Assembly: GCA_021397845.1 (NCBI GenBank)
Contig: CM038053.1
Span: 83,885,157-83,949,156 of the forward strand
Origin: Areca catechu
Lineage: Eukaryota; Streptophyta; Magnoliopsida; Arecales; Arecaceae
Direction of reading: 5' to 3'
DNA length: 64,000 bases
The notes under the pieces were generated by a model that saw only the letters and a program-made list of their open reading frames with translations, did not search any database and was not told the origin of the DNA. Both the position numbers and the translations under genes were made by a program. Position 1 is the first letter of the stretch, and each line of letters opens with the position of its first letter. Positions 48,040 to 58,824 of this stretch are shown here, piece by piece.

Positions 48040-49100
48040 CACACCCCCCAACTTGAACTTTGCTCGTCCTCAAGTAAAGCAGATAAATTAGCCATATATA
48101 AAAACTCATCCTTGAATTGAAAGTTACCATAGGCAGTTTTAAAGGTAGTTGATACTAGCAAGACTATTATTGAGATACTTCATCATATTATCAATTCAAG
48201 CCAATTAGTGGTTGAGTAAAGCCCATAAAAACTCCTAGATTTCTTCTTTTGCCAACTTTCCACCTTACTCTTTGATTCTTCTAGCTTGCCAGGGATTTGA
48301 TGAAGTATCTTTTTGTCAATTAGTTTCTCCACCTTTTGATGTGAACCATAATGCTTACATAGTGAAAGGCCCAGTTACTAAGGAACCATTGCTCAATAAA
48401 TTCTTTGGCTTTCTTACTCTATGACATGAATCATAATGCTTACTTAGGTGAAGGGGCCTGGTACTCAGTAAAGTTCAAGAAAAGCTGCAAGGCAAGACTA
48501 AATCTCTCTCTCTCTCTTTTCTCTTCTTTTTTTTATTTCTTTTATTTCTTTTTCTTTTTTATTTTTTTTTCAAGGGAAAACTTTAGCATGTTTGTCCTTT
48601 TCATTTATACCCTCATAAGGTGGAGTCTTCATTGAGATCAATGGTCAGAAAGCTCTAGAATTGCTCTATTAAATTATTTCTGAACTAAACCCTACTAAAT
48701 TTTTGATTTTTTTTAATAATTTATCCCTAGCATCTCTAGAATTATCTCATTATAATCAATCATTGATTAGGGCCTATATACTCTAACTCAAGACAAGCAA
48801 GTACACAACATAATTATTTCTAACCATACTCAAGGATCCAAGTAAGTTAATTTTTTCCCCTCCAACTTAAATTATTGGTCCTCAATGGAGTAGAAAGAAA
48901 ATAAGCACATAAAATAAAAGAAGAGAATACACCCAGTGTGAGTGTACTTCGGGAGTTAAAGAGGGCTTTACGGAGTAGCGGACTCTTATTATTGTACCTA
49001 AGTTCTTGTAATTATATTAAAAGAAAATGAGATTGTTGGGTTGCCTCCTAACAAGCACTAAGTTTAACATCTTTAGCCAGATGCTATGAAGGAGTGTTAC
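48040..49100 (-). other. Athila-like element: polypurine tract and 3' untranslated region
   Basis: Minus strand has AAGTTGGGGGGTG at the LTR edge preceded by CTTGAGGACGAGCAAAG (48055-48075), and CTTGTTAGGAGGCAACCCAA (~49035), both known landmarks near the 3' end of such elements. An ~85-bp imperfect duplication (ATAATGCTTAC at 48349 and 48432) lies between. Confidence 0.55.
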
Positions 49101-49389
49101 TAATATTAAACTTGGGTACGTCCCTCAAGATTTTCAAAGACAGGACCATTAAGAGGCCTTGTTATCATGGCAAAAAAATATTCATACTGTCTTACGATGA
49201 TTAAACCTGATCAATAGAGTGCACCAGGAAAGCATTCTAGAGTAAGATTTAAAATATTATTATAATTTGGATGAAGGTCGGAAAGGATTATGTGTTGGGC
49301 TAGAGTGGGGGGGATAGCTTGAAAATTTTTCTAGCTTTAGAAAGACTACACTAATCCCTTTCTCAGGTATGATGTTTCTTGACATCATC

Positions 49390-49740
49390 CTTTCCTAATG
49401 GCACTTTGTCCAAGTTAATTGTAAGTCTATCTCCATACATCATTTTAAGATAATAGATAGATTTTGGAGGCAATCCTCGAAAGTAATGCCAAATATGGAG
49501 AAATCAGTTATAAAATTTTCAAGATCATTATCCTTCATTTTTAAAGATATCCCATCTAATAACTTTTTTTATGCATCTTTAGAACACCAACTATTTGGTC
49601 TTCTTGGTTAGGGATCACTAGTAGGTTGTCAGTAGGTATGACAGGAAACAGCTTCAATTCTGGATTAGGTGGTGATTCTAACAAGAGAGCTATTGGGAGG
49701 CTAGATACTAGCTCGTATTATTCAATTCGAAGTGGAGCGA
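49390..49740 (-). pseudogene. Athila-like pol fragment
   Basis: Minus-strand words LESPPNPELKLFPVI (~49690) and VGVLKMHKKSYWMGY-like residues (~49580) belong upstream of RT. FSIFGITFEDCLQNLSIIL (~49500) covers the RT catalytic loop, reading ITD where active copies have MDD. The middle of RT is deleted and the catalytic loop has lost an aspartate. Lineage call rests on these two blocks. Confidence 0.55.
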
Positions 49741-50299
49741 TTTTGAAGTACGATATATCTAGTAGGTTATTCACCCCTGTGATATACCCACCTACATTAA
49801 AGTTATCTACCTTGAAATAATCTAGATAGGGATCTAACGACTTTTGAGGATAAATGGAGGTATAGCTTCCCCTATTGTATTATTCTATTATGGTTCTTAG
49901 GAAGCCTTAATTAATTATATCATGTTATCTATTTGTTCTTCCTTCTTATAAAAAAGAGTGAATAATTCTAGGGTACTTAGAAAAGGGCCATAGATGAGTA
50001 GGATGATGATGGAAGCGGTTTGTCCCATTAGTTTGATTTCTCTCTACATATTTTTGCCTTAGTCAAATTATCTATATTATCTTTATGATGGTGCAGGTTT
50101 GTTTCATGACCAGTTCATTCCTGAGAGTTATAGTCGATTATTTAAAAAAATTAAAAGGTCATTAAAATCTTATGATTGGTGTGTCCCTCTAAATTACTAT
50201 TAAAATTTTTACCTGGTAGTGTCTCTTTAAGTTACTCTCGGATTGACAAAGCAGTACTCCTTCCTCCTCCCTAGTAACTTCAACTAATAGTTGATCAAT

Positions 50300-50930
50300 T
50301 TGATTCATAAGCTCATCGATAGATTGCTATTGAGACATGATTAGTTGTTAAATTGAGCAAACCTATCAACATCTGGGTTAGTCTATTGGAGAGGTGAGTT
50401 CTGACTAATTTATTTTATCCAATTTATTGCTTGCAAAACTCTCTCTTTAAATGATAGGCTATAAGAAGTAGGAGAAGGTTAATAATATTAATAGGACTGA
50501 TTGTAATAAGGTGTATCTATGATGGAGGTCTTTATAGACCCAGGGTAACCACTAGATGTGGTTGCCATGAAAAATCTAATTGAGCCTCCTAACCTGGGTT
50601 GTAAGCATTAAAGTTTATGTTCTCTCCTAATCTATAGGCCATATAAGTTTGATCTTGATAAACTTGATCATACCAGGACTCATAAAATTGGTTTGTGACT
50701 GGGCATTTTGAGTGAGTTGGGATCAAATATGTGGAGCATATCTATTGTGTAGAAAAAAAGGATAGAGTGGAAGAGTATTTGATAGCTAGTAGATGATAAT
50801 TTATGGGACAAGCATCTAGTCTACTGTCTAATGCATGAGATAACTTATCCACTTTACTATTGAGATCCATGTTCTTAGCATTGCTCTAATTTATCAAATT
50901 ATTTTGATAGTTTTGATTATTTAATCAAAG
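50300..50930 (-). pseudogene. Athila-like gag remnant
   Basis: Minus strand gives NMDLNSKVDKLSHALDSRL (~50880) and AYRLGENINFNAYNPG followed, after one stop, by EAQLDFSW (~50600). The last block matches the YNPGW-xxxP-FSW signature of Athila-type gags. No long ORF. Confidence 0.5.
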
Positions 50931-51099
50931 TCCCTAGATCAGAGCAATCATCTTCTAAGCTTTTTTTATTATTTTAAAGAGAAGAGGGGAAAGAAGAAAG
51001 AAGAAGGATAAAAAAGAATTTTAAATAGGAGGGCCTAAGGATTCCTAGAGCTAAGAGAGATAGAGAATAATTATTAGTTAAAGTTTTTGTTAATTGCAA

Positions 51100-51575
51100 T
51101 CAAGTTAGCATACTATGCTCTCTATCCTAGGGTTTCCTAATTCTAGACATCTCCTAACTATTCCAAGGTCACCTTTGAGCCCTCCAAGTCAGAATTAACT
51201 AGCCAACTAGCTAGATAAGAGTAAAGCTGGTAGGGGTCCCTCTATTGCTTTCCTTAGATACCAAATAAATTAGCTAGGTCAGATAACAGAACCAATTAAA
51301 GAACCACCTTCCTTCAAAGCTACATCATCCTTGAACTATATTCCTTAATACCAATTAACCACCTAATCCTGACTTGATCTAGCTCTTAGGGTCTCTTGTC
51401 CTAGTGAGGTCAAAAATGTTTATGGGCCAATGACTAATTGATTTTAGATTAAAGGCTTAGGTCAATGCATTATGCAGGGTGGTGGTTTGTGAGCCAAGGG
51501 TGATGAAATCTCTATCTAATGTTGTTTTAGAGTTTAGTACCCTTAAGATAATTTATGAGATATGTGATATAGAAA
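51100..51575 (-). other. Chromovirus-leader-like remnant, minus strand
   Basis: Plus-strand words CCTAGGGTTTCCTA (51127), GGCTTAGGTCAATGCATTATG, GGTGGTTTGTGAGCC and CCCTTAAGATAATTTATGAG (51541) match the leaders at 22985-23390 and 58270-58390 in order. No coding content. Confidence 0.45.
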
Positions 51576-51599
51576 AAGAAAATGTTCAATACAAGTGAT

Positions 51600-51845
51600 A
51601 AGTTTTTAAAGTAAATATACATGTAACTAATCTAGAAGAAGCCTTTAGTGAGTTAATGCGATATTAGATGAAACATAATCTAAATAAGTTTGCATTCAGT
51701 GTTACATTGGAAATGTTCTTAGGCTTCATGGTGGCTTAGAGAAAAATTTAGGCCGATCCTAAAAAATTTAAGCACTTTTGGAAATGAAGCACCCTCAGAA
51801 CAAGAAGGAAATTCAATATTTAATTGGTTGTATTGCTTCATGTTG
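51600..51845 (+). pseudogene. Tat-like RT/RNase H junction fragment
   Basis: Reads HVTNLEEAFSELMRYQMKHN, NKFAFSVTLEMFLGFMVA, and KMKHPQNKKEIQYLIGCIA with two stops. This is the segment that follows the YMDD loop in Tat-type pol and is what is missing after 37277. It breaks again at ~51845, where a TGTTGGCACAGG sequence begins. Confidence 0.6.
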
Positions 51846-53488
51846 GCACAGGTATGGTGCTCCCAAGTCATAAGTGATGGCTCTAGGAGTCTAGATCGGT
51901 TTGGATCCTAGTGCTAGAATCGATTGGTCCTAGGATGGAGGTTCGGTCCTCCATAGGCTTAAGGTTTAGGATTTTGGATCTTGAGGAGACTAATCCATAT
52001 TGGATCAAGTTTGGATCTAAGTGGGTGTGAGAGTGGGTCAACTTATGGGTGTAAATAGACTTGGATGTGTACTCTCATAATTTAATTTGCCTTGAAAAAA
52101 GTAGAGTTAGGTTTAGGATTGTATTTATAGTCCAATTTGGATTAGGAGAATACTTTGGTCTATAAAAGGGTATCATTTGTATACTTAACTTGAAGGAATA
52201 AGAGAATCCTTTTGTTTCTATCTCTTTTTCTCTCTCTCTAGTATTGCACACCACCCAAGGAGTAGTAGCAAGGTAGTGGAAGGAAGCTTCATGCATGCCC
52301 CCTCTTTTCCAAAAGAGCATGAAGACTGGCACATAAGGATATTTTGACACCACCCCTTTTGCTTCCTATTCCCAGTCAACCTAAGCTGTTTCAGGTAGTT
52401 TTCCACTAATTCAAGGTCCCAGTAGGAGGTGGATCAGGCCTGGTACATGTCCTAAAAGTTTGGAAGGCATTAGTGAAGAAGAAAGGGCTAGGGCTAGCAT
52501 TCATAGTAAAGCTAGGATCCCTAACACTTAAGGATTTGGAACTGTCCTTTGTCCCACCTATTTGGGGACTGACTAGGAGACATGGAGGGCTTATTCTATG
52601 CTAGTTTGAAGTTCCAAACAAAATTTTCAGATCTAAAAGTAATCTAGAAGGTTTGTAGGGCATTGTACAAGTTTGAAGGCTCCTAGGTGTCAAGGCTACT
52701 GCAGGAAGATGTTGCCAAGGAGTCCCTATCGAACTAGAACTCCTTCTCATCTATGTTTTTAGTCTAGATTGTCATGCTCCAAGGTACCACACCCCAATAT
52801 CTAGTTCTTAGGGTATTTAGGGGTGGAGTTTGAGATATAGAAGTGTGTCCGATGTTCGATGAATAATGGAGACATAAACTGGGTCACTGTAGTAGGGTTC
52901 TTGATGCACAGTAATCTAGCGTTTGGTGTTTGGCTATGCAAACAACATGGATTGTCATCAAACATGGTAAAGAGATTCATTACTGGTATCCTTAGGTCCA
53001 TGCATGAGCACAGTGGCCACAATAATGGTATTAGATATAGGTGAGCAAGGATGGGAGGAATAGTGTGCTATAAAAATTCTATTCAAAATAGAATTTGACT
53101 ATAGGCCATCCTTGGGTCTTTCCACTGGTCTTAGATTTCTAGAACCTGGTGAGACTCCTAGCCCAAGTAGCAAGTGAGGAGAGGATCCCCTAGAGGTTAG
53201 GTTTCAAGGGAGGGAAGCAAGAAGAGGCATCCAAGAAGGAGAAAGAAGGCTATTAGAGTTCCATTCAGGTTTGCTGAAATTTATACATATTCCATGGTAT
53301 GCTTTGGATCTGCTTTTTTTTCTATTATAGTTTGGCCAACCAAGAGTAGTAGGTTGAAGGTTGAGGTTGAGAGGCTTAATGAGAAGGGAAGCTTCCTAGG
53401 GTGGAAGAATTTGGTGGTTAACCTTCAGGTCCAAATTTAGTTAGATCTGATCTTGGAGGAAAGGCCAGGGTGTATGGCATATTCATTG
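51844..53488 (+). repeat. LTR-like and unassigned repeat DNA
   Basis: Begins TGTTGGCACAGG. A TATA-like GGTCTATAAAAGGG (52152-52165) followed ~70 bp later by pyrimidine-rich TCTCTTTTTCTCTCTCTC fits an LTR promoter in the plus direction. The far LTR end was not identified. From ~52600 to 53488 nothing is recognised. Confidence 0.4.
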
Positions 53489-55200
53489 TGATGCAGAATG
53501 AAAGCTCTGATACCAAAAATGATGCGGAACAAAAGAGATGATGCGATGCAGAAGTAAATTAAAATTAATGTATTTTCTTTTATTTATTTATTTTCAGAAG
53601 TCGGCTTTGACTCAAAGGAAAGATAAACTAATGTTGAAAGAAACTAAGAAATGACAGAAAGCATAATTAAAAGGAGTGGATTATCAGAGTAACTCAGAAG
53701 TAGGACCGCTGGGGATTGAGAAACCCCCAGACCTAGGGTTTACTCCTCTTTCAAGAAACAGACGAAGAGAGAAGAGAAGGTTTTATACCTGACTGTGATA
53801 TCTCTCATTGCTTCAATTTGAAGGACACTCTCGAGCAGATTGTAGGATCCTTGGAGACGGGGTATCTTCGCAATGGATCCTCTGATTGTAGTCCTATGGC
53901 AAGGTTGGCCTTCTTCTCGAACTCAGGATCTGGAAGAAGAAGAACAAAAAAAAGAACCAGAAACTCAAAGAAAGACACTGACCTGAGTACTTAATGAAGA
54001 TTGTTGGATGTAGAAGTTCCGGAGATCTTGATACTGATCTGACTCTCATTTGAACTGGCTCTGTAGTTGAAACAGTTGATCTGAACCTGGATGCTGGTGA
54101 CCGGCTTCGATGTGGAAGAGAGGGGCCGTGGGATGAAGATGAAAAATTAGGGTTTGGTGGTGGTGGAGTAGAGATGGGTGGACTAAGCTAGGGTTTTGGG
54201 GTTGGAGATCTCACACCTCCTCAAGGTTCCTAGGGAACCCGGATTTACTCCCTCACGGAGCTCAACACCTGAATACAAGTGCGGAAGAGAGAAACACAAA
54301 GTTGCTCACAAAGAAATTGATTTCATTCATCATTTTTTCAAGAGTTACATAGAGTTGAATATATAGATATAACAAAGAAATAAAATTTCATACACTTCCC
54401 ATGTGGGACTAATAGGACTAACCCACACTTTAGGCATCAAATTCTCTTCCCAAGACTCCTTCCATGAGTGGGCAGCCCAAAAACTCCAAGAAAACTTGAA
54501 AATCAGCTCCAAATGGCAGGTTATGGGGGTGTCTCCTAGTATCTCTCCATGAATCAAGGATTTTCCCTTCATGGTTTGGCTCTTTTGGACACCTCCTAGT
54601 CTTGCTCCACAAGTTTAGGCTTCTTCCTTTCATGGCTTTGGCACTTTAGGAAACTTTTAGGTGCCTCCTTGATTTTCTCCCCAAGACATGCTCTCTTCCC
54701 TTTTATAACTTGGGTTTTTATGGAACATTGTGGGGCACCTCCTTGATCCTCTCTTCAAGAAAAATTCTTGCCATCCTGGCTTGGGTTTATCTGGAAAGAA
54801 GTTGGCTCCTCCTTGGATTGAGGTATCTTGATGGATTTCTCCCCCAAGTGGCGCATGAAAGAAGGGACCTGCTTTCTTGTGGTGTGGGGACCAAGGCACA
54901 CTGGATGGAGATTTGGCACCTCCTGGACTCTGGCGTGTGGCTGGGAGTGTGGCGCCCACTTTCTTGGTCCTGGAAGAAAATGTGGCACCTTGGAGAAGAC
55001 CTAGACCACTACTAGGACTTGTATTGAGTCAACATGACTCAACAAAATTTAAATTACAGGGAAATACAGACTCAAACTAAAATTGAGTTGACCAAGTCAA
55101 CCCTTATTACAAAACCAGAAAACCCTAATTCTTTGGGCAATGTCAATCAGAGATCCAGATGGAGCCCTGAAGTCTTCTTCTGAGTCTGGTGCCCGCACCA
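53489..55200 (-). repeat. 3' LTR of the young chromovirus
   Basis: Minus strand runs TGGTGCGGGCACC (55200) to TTCTGCATCA (53489). Minus-strand TATA-like TATATCTATATATTC at ~54360. Includes a captured primer-site sequence (53504-53519). Confidence 0.9.
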
Positions 55201-55797
55201 ATTCTTCCGGGGTGGGAGGAACTCGACCCTGTCGAGTATGGATCAAGCTGGCTCTAGTATCTCTCCAAGAGGTCTGGGTCCAATTCTTGTAATTCTTCTC
55301 GGGAGATCCAAGAGTTATCAGAATCTGGCCTTCCTTGCCAGCGGACCAGGTATCTTTGGTATCCTCGATTACGAGTAGAGATAACCTGATCATCCAGGAT
55401 CTTTTCAATCTGCTCTTTCCTCATAGGCCAGTTTGTTGGTGGACACACAGGGTTGGGTTCACTCTCAAGAGCAGGATTAGGCTCAAAAAGGCTCACTGGG
55501 AATCACAGCTGGCTCTCTATACTCTACTAGGTCTGTAATGTTGAAAGTGGAGCTAATGCCTAGTTCTGAAGGCAACTCGAGCACATAGGCATTGGACCCT
55601 ACTCTCTTCACTACTCTAAATGGTCCAGCTCCTCTAGCATATAACTTTCTAACGGTTCCAGGAGAAAACCGCTCAGGCCTTAACCAAATCATTACATAGT
55701 CTCTCTCAACAAAAGTTTTGACTCGCCTTTGAGAATCAACCAACTTCTTATAAGATTCATTACTTAAATTTATTTTGGCATGAATTTCTTTATGCAA
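55097..55797 (-). CDS. Integrase C-terminus and chromodomain, minus strand
   Basis: The frame from 55797 reads HKEIHAKINLSNESYKKLVD, VGSNAYVLELPSELGISS and LVEYREPAVIPSEPF. A one-base shift near 55490 continues into RKEQIEKILDDQVIS and YQRYLVRWQGRPDSDNSWIS (55496-55254), the chromodomain. A second shift near 55255 leads into ELVRAPDSEEDFRAPSGSLI, which lies in the LTR and ends FCNKG, stop. The chromodomain is nearly identical to that at 44938-45055. Confidence 0.75.
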
Positions 55798-55799
55798 GT

Positions 55800-56103
55800 C
55801 CTTTACATGCTATGCAAGTGCATCAAGAGACTTGTGTGTGTGGACTAATAGTGAAATCAGATCAAGTGGTGTGTGAGGCTTGTATCCATGAACAATTTCA
55901 AAGGGCTCTAGCCTATAGACCTATTGATCGAAACATTATATGCAAATTTAGCCCTGGGTAAATACAAATCCCAATTCCTGGTATTCTCACTCAATCAGAA
56001 TCTGAGACAATGTCCTAAACTCGACTGACGATGCATTCCTAAAGAATGGACTTTATTCAAAGGAACCCTAGGTCTAAACCTAACAAACTACGGCTCTCTA
56101 GGT
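55800..56103 (-). pseudogene. Integrase middle remnant
   Basis: With stops: NWDLYLPRAKFAYNVSINRS at ~55980-55920, equal to the integrase C-terminal part at ~44375. It follows the stop of the 610-codon ORF. Confidence 0.65.
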
Positions 56104-57918
56104 TTAACCTTGGGTCGGAGGATGGCATGCAGAGCATGAAAACTTATTATGGATGCCTAGTAGGTTCCATAAGGTCTTCCAGAAGTAGGTGGCAAACCTA
56201 ATAGGTTCTAAGGAGTCTTGCAACCTAGAGATCTCAGTAAAGTGTAATCCCATAGCTCTAGAAACATGAGAAGATTCAGGGAAGGGTAGGAAATAAGAAT
56301 CAGAGTTTTGAGGTGGCTTATCAGAAACAAGAAACAAACCTTGGTTATTCAGGATGACCTTAAAATGAGGACATTGTTCTATAGGTGCACTCATCCAAAC
56401 CTCATGATTTGCTCTAGGAGGGTCTACAAGTGCAAGTTCTAGGGTAGGCTGGGTGCTCCTAGAAGGTGGAAGGTTATCAGGAAGGTCTTTGGAATGTTTA
56501 TCTAAAAAGTCCTCTAAGCTACTGTCTTTTTCTTGTTCTTGGACCTTCTCAATGGGCAATTCTTGTGAACCCCTTCCTTCTTCACACTTCTCTACTAGAT
56601 TTGACTCAGGGGTGTCTTCTTTAGATTCCTCAATGAGTTCAGGGGTATTCTCACTTAAACTTTCATTGGGTGTAATTTCTTCTTCTTGAACTTCCTCAAA
56701 AGGGTCTTCTCTTAGGGTTAGCTCCTGAATTCCTTGAGTGGCAGGGGTCCCCTCAATAACCCCATTAGGTAGGAGTTGGTTAATTGAATTATCGGGAGAG
56801 ATATCCTCAAATTCTTCTTCTTCATATTCATCTATCAAACTTATGTCAGGCTCATATATTTCTTCCTCAATCTCACTGAAAGGTTCTAATCTATTCTCCT
56901 TTGATTCCTCTTTAAGTACGGCTCTGGTCGGGTCAACTAATTTTGGGATGACCATGCCTAACTCCTTCTCAGTGTTATCCTTCTGGTCAAGAGGTGACAC
57001 AAGTGGGAATTGACAAACAAGAGTCTGGTTCACTACGGGTGTCGGATCAATCGGAACTTGACTCAAGTTGGTAGAGGTTGGCTTTAAGTTCAAAGTACTT
57101 GATTGGTTATATCTTAAAGACCACTCATAGTCTTGGGCTTCTTGGTAGGCTCGGTCTAACTTATTGGTCTTTTCAAGGCATAGCTTCCTATAAATGTCTG
57201 GGTGTAACCCAACCCTAAACCTCGATGTGATCTGAGCTTCGGTCTCAATGGTATTGCATTTCATGTCATACCACTGGAAGTCCTCAATATATTTAGACAC
57301 AGGCCTATTACCTTGTTGCAATTGGTACCATTGGTCTAAAAGTCTTTTCTCATAGGATCTACCTAGGTACCTATCTCTCAACTTACTTCTCATATCTCTC
57401 CAAGTATATATTTCCTCTTTTCTTTGATAACACTCACGCTCAATAGCATACCAATGCGACCTAGCATGTTTGGTGAACTTGGTTTTGGCCAACCTAACTT
57501 GTCCTAATTCCGATATGTTAGTGCACTCAAAATATCGATCCATTTGTTCTTCCCACTTAATATATGTCTCTTGTCTTCCATCAAAAGTGGGTGCATAAGG
57601 TTCGGTGTTCCTAACAGGTCCCTTTTCTGAGTCAACCAAGTATGGATATAGGCTCCTAGGGTTATGCTCGGGATCACGGTATAAGGTCCTCCTAGGCTCC
57701 TGGCATGGGTGAGGTTGGGGCCTATTAAATTTTGGATCAGGGGTCCAATTTTGATGTCTACGTTTCTCAAGTCCCTGGGCTCCGTCTCTAAACTGGGCAA
57801 AACCCTCATTCATATTCTGACTCAATTTGGTCATACTTTTGGTAAGAGTTCTAATCATGGCCTCTAAATCAGGTTGGGTTTGACCAGGTTGGTAGGGTAC
57901 TTCATTCCGGGTGGACAT
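56104..57918 (-). CDS. Gag-type ORF with acidic linker fused to an integrase fragment
   Basis: Intact. The first Met of the frame is at 57936, but MSTRNEVPYQPGQTQPDLEA at 57918 matches the start of the full-length element's gag and is preferred (604 codons). Residues ~1-60: coiled-coil N-terminus. ~60-120: Pro/Arg-rich. ~120-290: capsid core (RLAKTKFTKHARSHWYAIER, TWRDMRSKLRDRYLG, QWYQLQQGNRPVSKYIEDFQ). ~330-500: strongly Glu/Asp-rich, with no CCHC knuckle. ~500-580: EDFLDKHSKDLPDNLPPS, like the segment before RT. Last ~35 residues: FATYFWKTLWNLLGIHNKFS, an integrase-core piece. Such a protein could still assemble particles. The same fusion occurs at ~21600 in the older copy. It is an element protein, not a host gene. 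Confidence 0.85.
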   Translation of the reverse strand: MSTRNEVPYQPGQTQPDLEAMIRTLTKSMTKLSQNMNEGFAQFRDGAQGLEKRRHQNWTPDPKFNRPQPHPCQEPRRTLYRDPEHNPRSLYPYLVDSEKGPVRNTEPYAPTFDGRQETYIKWEEQMDRYFECTNISELGQVRLAKTKFTKHARSHWYAIERECYQRKEEIYTWRDMRSKLRDRYLGRSYEKRLLDQWYQLQQGNRPVSKYIEDFQWYDMKCNTIETEAQITSRFRVGLHPDIYRKLCLEKTNKLDRAYQEAQDYEWSLRYNQSSTLNLKPTSTNLSQVPIDPTPVVNQTLVCQFPLVSPLDQKDNTEKELGMVIPKLVDPTRAVLKEESKENRLEPFSEIEEEIYEPDISLIDEYEEEEFEDISPDNSINQLLPNGVIEGTPATQGIQELTLREDPFEEVQEEEITPNESLSENTPELIEESKEDTPESNLVEKCEEGRGSQELPIEKVQEQEKDSSLEDFLDKHSKDLPDNLPPSRSTQPTLELALVDPPRANHEVWMSAPIEQCPHFKVILNNQGLFLVSDKPPQNSDSYFLPFPESSHVSRAMGLHFTEISRLQDSLEPIRFATYFWKTLWNLLGIHNKFSCSACHPPTQG

Positions 57919-57936
57919 GATGATGCAAGCAAGCAC

Positions 57937-58824
57937 ACCAAATGAGACTCGACTGAAATGACTACGGGCTAACTAGACCTAGAGCTCAAACTAGATGCCC
58001 AATCAGAGTGGCAAGCTAGCCTGTAGTAACTCGGGACTCAGCCAGGCAGGTGTAAGGGGAGTGTTAGGTCCCTAATTGCCAATCCTAGACACCAATCAGA
58101 GATTGGCCAGGTAGGCGGACCAGCACACAAGCCCTTCAGGATAGAATCCCTGAACCACCATTCTAGACACTGAGTACAAAGCACACACAGAGTAACTAGA
58201 CAAACAGACTCAACATTAGCCTAGACCCGACTTGTTGGTGTCCCTAGCCCACTAGGGCAAATTAAGTCTAATAAATTTTAAAATTAGGCTTAGGATCGAA
58301 TGAATGGGTGGTGGTTTTGGGCTAAGGAGAGGTTATCAACTCCTCCCCTTATCTTAGATGCTCAATTGCCCTTAAGATGAATTAGGAGATGATCACTCAA
58401 AAAAATTGAATTGCAAAAATACAGAAATAGAATTGCTGTAATTTAACTCTCATAAATTTCACAGAAACCAATAAATTACAGTAAAATTATGTAAAATATT
58501 TTCGATTACACTGGTTCCAGAAAAACAAAAATCATATAATTTGAAGTTACCTATAATGAGAAAAAATTCTTACAACAGGGCAGTTATAGACTGAAAATAG
58601 AATGCTTCCCCTGTTTACAATTCCTGCTACGAAGTTGTAACCCAGCGGATCCCCTACACGCCCTAGGAACACCCCGTGGAATGGGAAGAGGAGGCTTGCA
58701 CCTCACTTAGTTCCTAGGACCGGACGTCCTGGGGAGTCTACTTCGAGCAGACAAACTAAAAATGAGAGACACTCAAAACATGCAAGCAAGTCAGAAACCC
58801 TAGACAGGGCTCTGATACCAAAAT
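57937..58824 (-). other. Leader and primer site of the young chromovirus
   Basis: Untranslated, collinear (inverted) with 39552-40460: the same words AGGACCGGACGTCCTGG (58718) and GTGTCTAGGATTGG. The primer site is at 58809-58823. Confidence 0.75.

Noticed and set aside
54345..55015. ORFs in both strands, repeated at 59680-60414
   Set aside because: Exact duplicates because both are LTRs of one element; no conserved protein.
56104..57936. 610-codon ORF as a possible novel host gene
   Set aside because: N-terminus equals chromovirus gag, the C-terminus is an integrase piece, and it lies between paired LTRs with a target duplication.
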